The notes beneath the pieces were generated by a model. It had not been told where the DNA came from. It worked only from the letters and a program-made list of their open reading frames with translations, and did not search any database. This document shows positions 10,618-22,061 of a stretch of 64,000 nucleotides of DNA, in pieces; position 1 is the stretch's first letter; every line of letters begins with the position of its first letter. The position numbers and the translations under genes were made by a program. Source of the DNA: Pyrrhosoma nymphula (Eukaryota; Arthropoda; Insecta; Odonata; Coenagrionidae); assembly GCA_963573305.1 (NCBI GenBank), contig OY754339.1, positions 12,695,941 to 12,759,940 of the forward strand. Direction: 5' to 3'.

Positions 10618-12281
10618 TTTTTTGAATTCACTTCAGTAGCTCTTTGGCACCCTACTTCTCTTAAATAGTAACCTTTGTTGTTTTCCATCCAAACAACCTT
10701 CACAAGGACTATTATCAACTGTATCAAAACTCACTCCAGTAGCTAACCCTTGTCTCAGTAGTTGCATACTTCGTCTGTTTAAGTGCCCCAGACGTTTATG
10801 CCTTAATTCATGAGATTGGTCTTTACTTTCCGCTAGTGAAGTTTGCAATGTTGGAATAATAGTTTCAACAATATCATGTGACTCCCCCTGGCTGCATACC
10901 CCCACTGCATTCAATTTATAGAGGCCGCCAGTTTTGCGTGCAGTTGCCAAGACCTCACCGTTACATTGCAGTTGATCAGCATTAAAAAATTTAAATTCTT
11001 TGTCAGTAAACAATGCACAAAGTCCCTTGTCACATATTGCACTCATAGACGGAATGTTCACTCCTAATTCTGGTACATAATTCACATTTGAAATAGTCTT
11101 ACTTTCTCCGAAACCAGGCAATTTCACAGAAACATTACCAACACCTACTGATTCTGCTACATTTTTGTTTGCAACCGTTACCTCACCTTTTGCCTGTTTA
11201 AAATCAAACATCCAATCAAACCTTTTACTAAGATGGCTGTTTGCACCCGAATCCATTATCCAGGCATCATCTTCTAACTCTGCACTCGTTGCACGCAGGG
11301 CTGAGAAGAAGGTCCAATCCTTTCCACGATTGGGTTGCAGATTCTTTTTTCCCTCGTGATTGGTGCCGTCCTGGGTTGTCGTAGTGCTGCTTCCAGCTGA
11401 GACATGTTTACCACCCTGGACACTGCTGCCTCTTTTGTGGCCGACCCTGCCTCTTGCACCGCTTCCACTGTAGCCTCGTCCGTATCGGCCGCTATTACCA
11501 CTGGGCGTTTCGTACTGTTGTCTTCTTTTCGGGCAATACCGCGCTAAGTGTTCAGTAGAGTTGCACTCATAGCATCTGTGTTGCGAATTACCACCCCTTT
11601 TATCATTCCGGTTGGATGTCACACACGCTACCCGATCGCAACTAGAAGTTTCCGACTCTGCTTTGTATGACAGGTCAATCAGTTTCTTAGCTAACCACTC
11701 GGTAGTGATATCTATATTACCACCCTCCATTGCCAGTTCAAAAGGATAAAATTTTTCCGGCAAACCACCAACCATAAAACGCGTGATCCGAATATCATCT
11801 AACGGTTTACCAGTGTCTTTCAATTTCTGAGCCACATCCAATATATCGGCCACGTATTGTTCCATGCTCGGGTATTTCTCAAATTAATGTTCATCAAACG
11901 TCTCACAAGAGCAATGCTTCTTTGTGGTCCCGAACTTTCATACGCTTTCACTAAACAGTCCCAACCCTCTTTAGCCGTAGTTGCATTGAGAACACAGTTA
12001 TGACACTGGGGTTTCACATTTAAAATAATGCACGCTAATGCCCTTTGATCTTTCTTTTTTTCTTGATAAGGAATCTTCTGTCCTTTATCATAGAACGGAA
12101 GATCTACGCACTCCCACAGATCATACCCTATTAACGCCATTTTCATTATCACTTTCCAGGTTGTGAAGTTACCAGTTCCTTCCAATTTGGGCTCTATATG
12201 AATAATACCAGTTGGGGTTGACGATGGCACAGTGTTTATGGTCAAGTTCGTCCCTGGCACAGCGTTCTCGTTTTCACTCAT
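10618..12281 (-). pseudogene. Ty1/copia gag-protease-pre-integrase fragment
   Basis: Seen on the minus strand: ATG at 12281 (MSENENAVPG), gag core with LEGTGNFTTWKVIMKMAL and DLWECVD. A frameshift near 11880 is followed by gag C-terminus with CYECNSTEHLARYC (CCHC knuckle), an Arg/Gly-rich linker, protease WIMDSGANSHLS, and the pre-integrase zinc motif (HKRLGHLNRRSMQ...CEGCLDGKQQR). The frame ends at the junction with the Penelope 3' end, so integrase core, RT and RNase H are gone. Known: copia polyproteins run gag-PR-IN-RT-RH. The AspSerGly of protease is intact. Confidence 0.9.
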
Positions 12282-12377
12282 TTTCAAACATAAGGTGGTC
12301 ATTCGTGCACTCAGAAAAATTACCTTTCGTCACCGTTACTTGCCGAAATTAATTCCTCAATGTCCTCTACGTAATCC

Positions 12378-12389
12378 TGGGCCCATAAC
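12378..12389 (-). other. Copia-type primer-binding site (TTATGGGCCCAG)
   Basis: On the minus strand about 97 bp upstream of the gag ATG lies TTATGGGCCCAG. This matches my recollection of the half-tRNA (internal initiator-Met tRNA) primer site of Drosophila copia. The sequence immediately before it ends TACTACA, compatible with an LTR ending in CA. Confidence 0.55.
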
Positions 12390-12392
12390 GTG

Positions 12393-12590
12393 TAGTAGCT
12401 GTAGTCACTCAGTGGTTGGGTTTGGCCATTAAAACGGATAAACGGACACTGACTCGCAAACAGCTTTATTCCGCCAAAACATAATCACTCACACACACAG
12501 GAAGGATATACAGACATCGAGACAAGGGCTGATAATAAAAGAACATCGTAATAGGAAAAGCGCAATGACGGGGAATATTCCAATACTTAT
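12393..12590 (-). other. Possible remnant of the copia 5' LTR
   Basis: Non-coding sequence upstream of the primer site (minus orientation). It contains a CA repeat and a TTATTATCAGCCC stretch. No second LTR is present, so limits cannot be set. The assignment rests only on position. Confidence 0.3.
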
Positions 12591-12604
12591 TGTCATTTAA
12601 GATT

Positions 12605-13372
12605 ATAATTCAACAATTTCAGACCGACTTCAACCAAGTCTGGTTCGAAGGAAGTTTCCCGATACCCTGGAGGGAATCTGTGGTGGTTCCTATTCCTAAA
12701 CAGGGACGGGAAAAGAGGGACCCCAACAACTACAGACCCATTTCTCTCACCAGTTGCCTGTGTACGGTGATGGAAAGAATGGTGAACCGGGCGTCGGCTC
12801 GTTTGGTGGTTAGAGCGGCGGACCTTTTTCTCTAATGTACAATGTGGTTTCCGGCGAGGTAGTTCAACCATTGATCACCTCGTCAGGAGGGAGAACTTCA
12901 TCCAAGAGGTCTTTCTTCTCCGCTAGCATGTCATTGCCGTATTCTTTGATCTGGAGAAGGCGTATGACATTGTCTGGCGGAAACAAATCTTGGTGACATT
13001 ACATCGCTGGGGTTCAAGGGGAAATCTCCCAATCTTTATAAACATTTTTGAAGGACCTAGCTTTTAGGGTAAAAATAGGCAAAGCGCCTTTCTCAGCCTT
13101 ACATCCAGGAAAGAGGTGTCCCTTAGGGTTCGGTGCTTAGCGTAACGCTTTTTGCCATTGCCATAAAGGACGTGACAGAATTTATCAGGGCACCGATCAC
13201 AGCATCACTATTTGTCGATGACCTTGCAATTTTCTGCCGGTCAAGCAAACCAACGATCGCCGCAAGGTAAGTCCAGTTGTCCCTTAACAAACTGGACGAT
13301 TGATGCCTTAAGAACGGTTTTCGCTTCTCCGTGGAAAAAACGAAATTCATGCATTTTTATCGTATACGGGAG
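12605..13372 (+). pseudogene. F1 LINE RT fragment
   Basis: Plus-strand pieces match the F1 RT: WFEGSFPIPWRESVVVPIPK and YRPISLTSCLCTVMERMVN (12630-12790), FDLEKAYD-like at about 12950, and SLFVDDLAIFCRSSK (about 13208-13250), then NGFRFSVEKTKFMHFYR up to 13368. Several frameshifts and stops separate the pieces. The catalytic FVDD box survives. Both ends are cut, the right end by the Transib-like fragment. Confidence 0.85.
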
Positions 13373-14730
13373 TACCATATACCACTAGAGTGGTGAATAT
13401 GTTTTTCTCTCTGTATGTCTTCAGGCAGAAATCACGGAATGCTTTAATATCTATTTCATAACCACTAGCGATAGCAGTCATAATTGTGGCGAAAATTTCA
13501 ATGATGTCTTTACGAACACCTGTAATTGCAGCAGAGAGTGCAGGGTCACGAAAAAATCGACGGGCTGTATTTCCATCATTAGACGACCCATACCCTTGTT
13601 TTGGGATGTCCACGTTCAACCCAGTTTTTTCCTTAAATTCCCTTTGTACTCTTTTCTTTTGCTCATCCAACAGCTCCTCCTCGCGCTTTTTCCTACACTG
13701 CCACTTGCCAATGGGAAGCTTGTATGACAAGTGTAGCATGTATCCAAATTCTTTTATCCAGCAGTGCAATTCAGGAAGTCCAAATTTAAGTGAATTTTTA
13801 TTCACAGGAAGGAGCAATACCTTGCTTAAGTTATTCATTTCAGATGGCTTAGCACTACAAACATTGCAACGCTGTGATGATCTGGTACCGGTCCAACACA
13901 TTGCATACCTTTCCATCTATCATTGTCATGTACAATTTGTGTACAAACTTCACGTGGTGTTCATGGTGCACCGCCGTTGTTGGCAAGAAATTATAGATTT
14001 CTTCTTCTACCAGTCTAGTTTCCCTCAAGATGTGATCCTTAGTTTCTTTGATAAACTCTAGGTATTTTTAGCGGTTTACAATACATCGGGGAGGATGGTC
14101 GGGGGTTTTGCCACACTATTACTTTCTTATCATCATCTCCAACTGTAAATAACTGCAGGGGTACAACGGATGTAAGGTACAAGTGACTATCGTCCAAGTT
14201 GGGATTCTGTGTCATCTGTTTATACATAGTGTGTCCGCTACTACCATCGGATGCCAACTTTGATACGAGCACCAAGCTTTGTAATGGATCATCTGTCAGC
14301 AAGGAGAGTACTGGATCAACAACAATGAATAGCCTATTTATCGTCAGATCAATAAGTTCTTGAAGGCTTACTACTTCCATGCTTTCCGATACAAATACTG
14401 ATTTTGAGGGTGGGTAACATTGTTTCTTTGCTAATTTTATGCTTTCATATGAAGGATACAATTTGTCTGGCTTTTTAATGACTGCGCTATTCCTTATCAC
14501 CTGATACTGACCTTTGCTAAGTTTTGCAGATACTGTTAAACCTAATGCCTCTTCTGGTGTATAGGAAGTCTCATCATTCCGATCCTTTTCAGCATCCCAT
14601 GCGGCCTTTATTCTCTTGGGTCTAGTCGGACTTGTATATATTTCTTGTATTAACTGTGCACCCTGACGTTCACCGCACTTCCATAGACGAGAGGTTGCCG
14701 TAAATCCCAGCTCCTCATTTGAAACTTAAG
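13373..14730 (-). pseudogene. Transib/RAG1-like transposase fragment
   Basis: Minus strand, in order: CGERQGAQLIQEIY...RIKAAWDAEKD and TPEEALGLTVSAKLSKGQYQ (14490-14690), KLASDGSSGHTMYKQ (about 14215-14260), VIVWQNPRPSSPMYCKPL (about 14075-14130). In a second frame come MIDGKVCN (about 13905-13930) and SSQRCNVCSAKPSEMNNL (about 13830-13880), then GYGSSNDGNTARRFF. This succession resembles the catalytic core of Transib/RAG1-like transposases, where the Asp of DGSSGH and of MIDGKVCN would be acidic catalytic positions. I assign the family from memory of these motifs. A frameshift lies near 14040 and another near 13900. N- and C-termini are missing. Confidence 0.6.
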
Positions 14731-14910
14731 AAACGTTCGGCAAATTTTTTGATTAAGCTGACAATTGCAATTATAGACAACCCAAATGTGTGAAGCGGAT
14801 TAAAGAGGAATACCAGAGTGTTGGCGATTGTATAACTATCATTATAATTTGTGTAAATAAACGTCTATTAATTTTGAAATTATCTTTATACACATGGCAA
14901 GTAAAGTATG
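14731..14910. other. Short AT-rich spacer before the F2 LINE
   Basis: No gene seen. It ends in the left copy of the 14-bp target duplication that flanks the F2 LINE. Confidence 0.5.
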
Positions 14911-14924
14911 CCTTAAAAATACGG
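14911..14924. repeat. Target-site duplication, left copy (F2 LINE)
   Basis: CCTTAAAAATACGG, identical to 20442-20455. Confidence 0.92.
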
Positions 14925-15329
14925 GGCCCCAGTGGGTTCGGGGTTAAAATAGGCCCACCCGCGCGTTTGCCGTGCGCGGCGACCCGTGTCGGAGGAAAGG
15001 GGGATCCTGGTGGCTGAGGGGAGCTCCCTTGGAAGGGAGGTAACCCCAACACTCCACTTTGGCCCCTGCTTCTCCTAGACGGGCGGCCGGGAGCTAGCCC
15101 ACTCCCGGTCAATCGGCTCCTGACGGCTGGGGAGCTTGGCGGCTCCTTTCGAGCGTACGTCAGGTTGGGCAAGTTGTGCGCTGTAAGATACCTGCTTTGT
15201 GCAAGGGTCTGAAGGACACTGCTATATCCCCCGGTAATCCTGGCGCTCTGTGTCGATTTGCGATACATCGCCCCCTCGTTGGGCTCCATGGTGGGTGGGA
15301 AGCCGGGGGACGAATAAACAAATCTTCCT

Positions 15330-16556
15330 ATGGATTATGAACTCCAAAACCCTCAATTGACTGAGGAAACAAATGAAAGCAAAAAGTTAAGAGTAGACGT
15401 TGACAGCAATCTGAAGATAAGAGACTACCTAGCAATAGAAAACCCGAGATTCATTGTTATTAACAGCATTGAGGAAGGATCCTTAAAAAAGATATCACCA
15501 TTCCTACTTGCAAAAATACTTCAGGGACTAGTTGGTGATGTAGCTAGCGTTGTGCGACTCCGATCAGGATCCGTTCTGATCGAAGTTAAAAATGAAAAAC
15601 AGTCAAAGAAGCTTCTAGAAACGTCTAAATTCCTCGATGTACCTGTTAAGGCCGAACCACACAAGTCCCTAAACACTTGTGAGGGAGTAATTACATCTTG
15701 GGACTTAGCCAATTGCACCGCAGCAGAAATTGTGGAAGGGTTTTGCGACCAGAAGGTGATAGGAGCTCGCCGCCTCAAGACGAGGAGAAGCGGAGAACTA
15801 AAAGACACCAATAGTATCGTCCTTACATTCGCTGTTCCTACGCTTCCGAAACATGTATATTGTTGCTATCGCTCGATTGAGGTCAGACCTTTCATCCCTC
15901 GCCCAACTCGTTGCTACCGATGTCAAAGGTATGGACATACATCAACTTCACGTAAAGGGGAGGAACTCTGTGGTAGATGCTCCTTAAGAAAACATGACGG
16001 AGAATGTGCTGAGGATGCTAAGTGCGTGAATTGTAACGATAGCCATCCATCCTGGTCGGCATCCTGCCCAATCTTTAAGGAAGAAAAAGCGATTCAAGAA
16101 ATTAAAGTCACGAAACGGATTACTTACGGAGATGCCAGGAAGGAATACAGGGCTACACACCCGGTATTCTCCGGCCCCTCATATGCTAAAGTAGCAGCTG
16201 CTCCTGTCACAACTCAAGAAATAGGAATACAGACTCACCTCCCATCTGTGTGTGGGCCCTGCAAGGGCGTGTTCACATCATTCAAAAGTAAAGTAACAAA
16301 GAAAAATGGTACTAATGCCTCTGACCCGCATGCATCAGAGACTGATAATTCAAGCGAGTGTACTGCTGTATCTAGAAAGACAAGACCTTTCAACAACGAT
16401 AACAAAACCCGTGGGCTAGCAGATGAAGACGACATGGTGTCTGATGATATCATGGATGTTGAGCCCATCGAACTGGCCGCGAAATACAAATGCTTGAGAA
16501 AGACCAAAACGAAATCGAAAATTAAACCGAAAGGGAAGTTTTCTCTTCGACTATAA
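15330..16556 (+). CDS. F2 LINE ORF1 (zinc-knuckle RNA-binding protein), intact
   Basis: A 408-residue open frame. The first part carries a conserved RRM-like region (EEGSLKKISPFLLAKILQ...GSVLIEVKNEKQSKKLL). Then VRPFIPRPTRCYRCQRYGH begins a three-knuckle array at about residues 190-250 (CYRCQRYGH..., CGRCSLRKHDGEC, CVNCNDSHPSWSASC). A low-complexity, acidic middle leads to a Lys-rich C-terminus. Role by family: binds LINE RNA and chaperones the RNP. Its second in-frame stop overlaps the ORF2 start as TAATG, so ORF2 is probably made by termination-reinitiation. No damage seen, so it may still be translatable. Confidence 0.9.
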   Translation: MDYELQNPQLTEETNESKKLRVDVDSNLKIRDYLAIENPRFIVINSIEEGSLKKISPFLLAKILQGLVGDVASVVRLRSGSVLIEVKNEKQSKKLLETSKFLDVPVKAEPHKSLNTCEGVITSWDLANCTAAEIVEGFCDQKVIGARRLKTRRSGELKDTNSIVLTFAVPTLPKHVYCCYRSIEVRPFIPRPTRCYRCQRYGHTSTSRKGEELCGRCSLRKHDGECAEDAKCVNCNDSHPSWSASCPIFKEEKAIQEIKVTKRITYGDARKEYRATHPVFSGPSYAKVAAAPVTTQEIGIQTHLPSVCGPCKGVFTSFKSKVTKKNGTNASDPHASETDNSSECTAVSRKTRPFNNDNKTRGLADEDDMVSDDIMDVEPIELAAKYKCLRKTKTKSKIKPKGKFSLRL

Positions 16557-16561
16557 CATTA

Positions 16562-19500
16562 ATGGCAGCCAAAATAATATCGTGGAATTGTAATGGCTAT
16601 CGCACGCACTCTCCCGAGATACAATTACTTCTACGCTCTGATGGTGCTGCTGTAATTTGTGTGCAGGAGACACACCTCCACCCTGAACACAAGTTTCATA
16701 TCTCTGGGCACGAAATATTTCGAAAAGACTTTCTTGGAGGTAGGAGAGCATGCGGCGGAGTGGCCATGGCAGTCCGGTGTGAAATTCACACGGAAGAAAT
16801 CGCTCTCACGACAAACCTCCAGGCCAATGCCGTTCGTTTAGGTCTGGTTGGTGGTCTAACCATCGGTAACTTATATCTGCCTCCTGAGGCGAATTTTCAA
16901 CCCAATGAGATTACCGACATAATACATCAACTCCCTCAACCCTTTATATTGCTTGGAGATTTCAATGCCCACAGCACAACATGGGGATCCGCCGTATCAA
17001 ACCGACGCGGAAGGATGCTGGAAAAAGTCATAGACGACGAAAATCTATACTTGATGAATACTGGAGAATACACGCATTTATCCTCTGCAACTGGAAATTT
17101 CTCCTGTATAGATCTAGCATTATGCTCTCCAGGAATAGCGCCTCACTTAACATGGGAGGTAATATCAGACTCACATGGGAGCGATCACTTCCCCATTGCT
17201 ATTACAATTCTGAATGCTGTGCTGACTGAATCCCGACCATGGAAATGGCGTCTGAATCGAGCTGATTGGAGTTCTTTTCGCGAGAACGTGTTTTCTCCCA
17301 GACCTATGTCACTAAACGTTAATGCAACTGTGCAAGACATCTCGGAAGGACTATTCAATGCTGCATCCATCGCCATTCCTCGAACATCAGGTAACATTAA
17401 GCGTATCCCAGTTCCGTGGTGGAATGAGGGCTGTAAAAAAGCAATTAGAGAAAGACGTCGTGCGCTCCGAAAATTTAGCAAACGACCAACGCAATCAAAC
17501 CTCGAAAATTACCGCATTCTGCGAGCGAATTGCCGGCGCGTTATCCTTGAGGCAAAACGGACATCTTGGCAGCAATTCGTAAGATCAGTCAACAGCCGCA
17601 CTCCCACCGCGGCAGTATGGGAAAAAATCCGCAGACTATCGGGAAGGAACGCTCACTGCCCTATCCCTGGGATTATGGATAATGGAACCCTATTGACGGA
17701 TAAAGAATCGATAGCAAATTGTATTGGTAAATCACTCTCTATTGGTTTCAGCTCCACTAACTATGACGATACTTTTTTGCGTCGAAAGATCAAGATTGAG
17801 AACATCCCCATTGATTGGACTTCCAACAACAGCGAGTATTATAATACCTCTTTCTCGTGGTGGGAATTTTCATCTGCATTGGCAGACTCCCGATGTACAG
17901 CACCTGGCCCCGACTATATTACCATTGACATGCTCTCCAATCTCAACACAGAAGATAAGACATACATCCTCGAATTATTCAACACCATCTGGGTCACAGA
18001 TTCCTTCCCGACTGAATGGGGAAAGGCGCACATTGTTCCCATTTTAAAGCCGGGAAAAAAGAAAACAGAATGTGGAAGCTATCGCCCAATTGCCCTGACT
18101 AGTTGCGTCTGCAAGGTAATGGAAAGGATGGTCAACAAACGGCTTCAATACCACCTTGAGAAAAATCACCTTTTGTCGGAACACCAGTGTGGATTCCGAA
18201 GAGGACACTCTACCATAGACCATCTTATAACGTTAGAAAATGCCATTCATGAGAGTTTTATTGAAAAACGTCATCTCGTGGCAGTCTTCTTCGACCTCGA
18301 GAAAGCCTATGACCTTACCTGGCGACAGCACATTCTACGGCAGATTCACGAATGGGGCATCCGTGGTCATTTAGCCATATTCATAAAAAACTTCTTAACT
18401 GACCGGTCCTTTCAAGTTAGAGTCGGTTCAACATACTCATCAGTGTATTCTCAAGAAAATGGGGTACCACAAGGGAGTGTCCTAAGTGTAACCCTCTTCT
18501 CCATAGCAATAAATTCTTTGGCCTCTTGCATACAATCACCAGTACGATCACTGCTATACGTGGATGACCTAGCTATATACTACTCATCATCATCTTTAGG
18601 GGTAGCTGAGCGGCAACTTCAATTAGTAATAAATAGACTTGATAACTGGTGCCGGGACCACGGCTTCCGTTTTTCGCCTCAAAAGACTGTGTGCGTAGAC
18701 TTCACGAGAAAACGTGGACTCACCAGAGACGTTTCACTACAACTTAGAGGCTTGCAAATCCGCTCAGTTAGTGAAGTGAAGTTCCTTGGACTAATTTTTG
18801 ACAAGAAACTTAACTGGAAAGCCCATATTTCTTACCTCCGACAGAGGTGTATGCAGCCGATTAACCTCCTCCGATCGCTGACTGGAAGATCATGGGGAGG
18901 CGATCGAGCGACCTTGTTACGACTCTACAGGGCTTTGATGCGATCACGACTCGACTATGGATGCACTGTCTACAACTCAGCAAAGCAGTCTTATATTAAA
19001 TGTCTGGACACAGTGCACCATCAAGGCATTCGATTAGCTTTGGGAGCTTTCCGTACTAGCCCGGTAGTTAGCCTGTACGCAGAAGCTATGGAACCTCCCC
19101 TAGAGCTCCGCCGACAGTACCTGACGACCACAGTTTCTACGCGCATACTTTCTGTTAGAGGGTGCTCTGCTTATCTAGCCCTGACTCCGAAACCAGTTGA
19201 TCTAAGGTTTGAGGCTCGGCCCAAGAGCAGTCGACCCCTTAGGATACGCCTGAAGGATATTGCCGCCAATAGCGCATTTGACCTGCCCTCCATCCAAATA
19301 ATAGAGACAACCCCCCCCCCCTTGGACACTCCCAAGACCCAGGTTAAACCTTATGCTCAGACAATTCTTAAAACAAGAGACTCAACCTGAGCTTTATAAA
19401 CAGGCATTTTTAGAATTAAAAAGCTCATATCATAATTATAATTTCCTCTACACCGACGGATCAAAAACTAAGGACGGAGTAGGATGTGCTGTAGTGGAGG

Positions 19501-20239
19501 ATGGTATCCCTATCTGCACAGCCCGCCTCCCTCTTTCAGCAAGTATCTTTACTGCCGAGGTTCTAGCCCTGAAAAACATTCTAAACCAGAACCACCAATT
19601 TTTTGCAATCTGCAGTGACTCGTTAAGCACCCTTCAGTCATTGGACAGGATGTTCCAAGTGCATCCCTACTACTGGACTTCCAACGTCTACTCTACGAGG
19701 CATTCCATAAAGGAAAATCAATCGCTTTCTTGTGGATTCCCTCTCACGTGGGTATCCGAGGAAACGAATCTGCAGACACCGCTGCGAAAGCTGCTGCCCA
19801 CTCTGGGATACAGCAGAGCCAAATCTTGCCTCCAACGGATATAATTGGGCTAATCCGTGCCTCCTTCCACCAAAAATTCAAAGAGCTGTGGGACCATGTC
19901 CAGAATAACAAGCTGAAGGAAATACGAAAGAATTTGAAGTACTGGGAGAGCAGTAATGGACGATGTCGCCAGGAGGAGGTTAAAATTGCAAGACTCCGTA
20001 TAGGCCACACGAGGCTTACCCATAACTTTATCCTACGAAAGGAGAACCCTCCTGTATGTGAGCCTTGTGGCGCAACCTTATCAGTGAAGCATATCTTGGT
20101 CGAGTGCGAGAAATCTGCTCAGATGAGGAGAACTTTTAATATCCCGGAACAGATTGACCTAGCCTTAGGAAATGACCCACATATTATCGACAGTATTTTA
20201 AATTTTTTAAAGCATATTGACATTTTTAATAAATTATGA
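16562..20239 (+). pseudogene. F2 LINE ORF2 (endonuclease-RT-RNase H), two frameshifts
   Basis: Seen: intact frame of 942 residues from ATG 16562 with APE endonuclease (CVQETHLHPEHK, GDFNAHSTTWGS, GSDHFPIAI; residues 1-220) and RT (YRPIALTSCVCKVMERMVN, FFDLEKAYDLTW, NGVPQGSVLS, LLYVDDLAIYY; catalytic box about residue 665). A frame change falls in the C11 run at 19311-19321; the alternative frame across the run continues the family pattern PPW...LPRPRLNLML. RNase H follows (YTDGSKT, FTAEVLALK, CSDSLSTLQS). A second shift near 19670 precedes IPSHVGIRGNESADTAAKAA and the C-terminal knuckle CEPCGATLSVKHILVEC. Active-site residues are all present. The C-run shift may be a sequencing artefact; the second shift is less easily dismissed. 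Confidence 0.92.
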
Positions 20240-20441
20240 CCATAAATGTAAAACTATTTTATTTAATTTATAACTTTTAATCCTAATTAAATAGCTCATA
20301 CCTTGCTGTTATACGCATAAATAAAAGCGATACATTTTAACTATTTATTTATTTATTTATTATCTATTATTATTTGCTAAAATTACGCAGTATCCAGGCG
20401 CTAATAACAAAATGTTGATGCGCCTAACACACACACACACA
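20240..20441 (+). other. F2 LINE 3' UTR and CA tail
   Basis: An AT-rich tail with TTTATTTATTTATTTAT-type repeats and AATAAA (about 20320), ending in GCGCCTAACACACACAC. The tail is a CA microsatellite and not poly(A). Confidence 0.7.
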
Positions 20442-20455
20442 CCTTAAAAATACGG
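20442..20455. repeat. Target-site duplication, right copy (F2 LINE)
   Basis: CCTTAAAAATACGG, identical to 14911-14924. It directly follows the (CA)n tail. Confidence 0.92.
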
Positions 20456-21030
20456 TGTCATTCTCTGAGCGAAAAGACGTGGAATATTACGCAAGCTAGT
20501 GACGTCTGTCTTCACTGAGCGTCTTATGGACGGCAATGCAATGAAATTCCCGACAAATAAAATGGTGCACCTCGGTGCACGATATTATTATTGTAAAATG
20601 TTACAGAGTCATCAGCCATCATGGTGTATATGATGCGGCATTGTTGCACTGTGGTGCTTTTTTTGTAGCCCACTTGAAATAATAGTCCTCGTGAATTTTT
20701 GCATACTCGTATGAAATATGTGATTACAATGATTAAATAAATTTTAATTTGATTGGATTAATGATATTATATAATTATTGTTGTTGCAATGCTAAAATAA
20801 ACCTTTTTCCTGTATGGGGTCTCCTGATGGCAAACCAAGCACAATAACAGACGTGTGGTAAGCTAGCGAAAAAAGAGTAACTTGTTATTGGCCTGTACGA
20901 CGTATTACACAATTATAACAGTCTTTAGTCGACTCGTTTGTCATGAAATAGAGTTTTCCTACCTTCTAGGCATACTTTTACGTTAATTTTATGAATTTAG
21001 AAAAATTGACTTTTGTCGCGCTAAATCGGA
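20456..21030. other. Unannotated AT-rich DNA
   Basis: No ORF of substance and no recognised repeat. A short palindrome GTGCACCTCGGTGCAC lies at about 20565-20580. Confidence 0.5.
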
Positions 21031-22061
21031 ATTTCAGCTCACTGTGCGCCGCTCCGGCTTCATTCCCATTTACACGGATGGATCCAAGTCGAATTCGTCG
21101 TGCACGTGTGCAGTATTCTCATCCCATCACGGAGTCGCCAGGGTGAGGTTAAATCCGCTGTGTGGTGTTTACACAGCGGAGCTCTTTGCCATAAAAACGG
21201 CCCTAAGCGGGATAAAATGCAATAATGCCTCCTTCCTGGTCTGTATAGCGACTCAGAGAGTGCACTCACTACAAGCTATTTCCGACTACTCAAGTATGCA
21301 CCCCATAGTCCAGGAAATTCATTAAGCCCTCTAATCACTTCACCGCAAGGGAATAACATTTCTATTCCTATGGGTCCCTAGTCACGTAGGAATAACCGGA
21401 AACGAGAAGGCCGACTTAGCGGCGAAGGAGGCCCTAAATGATACCGAGACTGCAAAAGCGAGGGTAACCGCGGAAGACCTGAATGCTACGTTGAAAAACC
21501 CTTAAGCACTTAGAGAGTGGTCCGAGGAATGGAGTTCTCAGAATGGGATCAAATTCCACACCATAAAGCCCTAAAGTGGGATCAGCGTGTGGCCCTCTTC
21601 TGTCGAGAGGTCTCGCATGGAAGAAACCGCGATCACACGTCTGAGGATTGCGCCCTCTCACTCTTTCCTCTTCACAGAGTGAAAAATTCCACCAAGTGCA
21701 ATCAATGCGACTCCCATGACTGTGAGTCACCTCCTGACAGAGTGTGATATGTACCGTGCTGCGCGCGTGCGACTAAACATCAGGGTCGATCTAGGACAAG
21801 TCCTAGGAGACGACCCTGACCGCGTTGGCCTCATCGTTTCATTTTTAAAAGGAACTGGGATTTTAGATCTGTATGACCCAGCAGAGGCAGGTATAGTTAA
21901 CAATTTTTTATTCGATTGGACTTATTAATTTATATGTTTATCAATTGGTCTTATCTTAGGATGATATTTTGATTACAATAATTTAAAAAAAAATTAGGTT
22001 GCTTGGTGTGCAAATGACCCTAGCCGTCGAAGCACCCAAACGTAATACTACTACTACTACT
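21031..22061 (+). pseudogene. F1-like LINE 3' fragment (RNase H to tail)
   Basis: RNase H begins with SGFIPIYTDGSKSNSSCTCAVF (split here as SGFIPIYTDGSKS then NSSCTCAVF) at 21053-21110, with YTAELFAIKTAL. It is broken near 21320, and SHVGITGNEKADLAAKEALN follows at about 21383-21440. The C-terminal region carries SHLLTECDMYRAARVRLN and LGQVLGDDPD (about 21720-21830). The 3' UTR ends CCTAGCCGTCGAAGCACC followed by (ACT)n at about 22047-22061, the same type of tail as the F1 copy at 57060. The 5' end is truncated near 21030. Multiple frameshifts. Confidence 0.85.

Larger units (their letters stand above)
14925..20441 (+). mobile_element. Near full-length LINE, family F2, with TSDs
   Basis: A two-ORF LINE with a GC-rich leader (14925-15329), ORF1, ORF2, a 3' UTR and a (CA)n tail (about 20427-20441). 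The element is flanked by the perfect direct repeat CCTTAAAAATACGG at 14911-14924 and 20442-20455, the expected signature of target-primed insertion. RNase H and the terminal zinc knuckle place it in the same broad LINE group as F1, but its protein sequence and 3' tail differ. Confidence 0.93.

Noticed and set aside
16562..19390. Host gene encoding a large endonuclease/RT protein
   Set aside because: LINE architecture, flanking TSDs and a preceding zinc-knuckle ORF show it is a retrotransposon.
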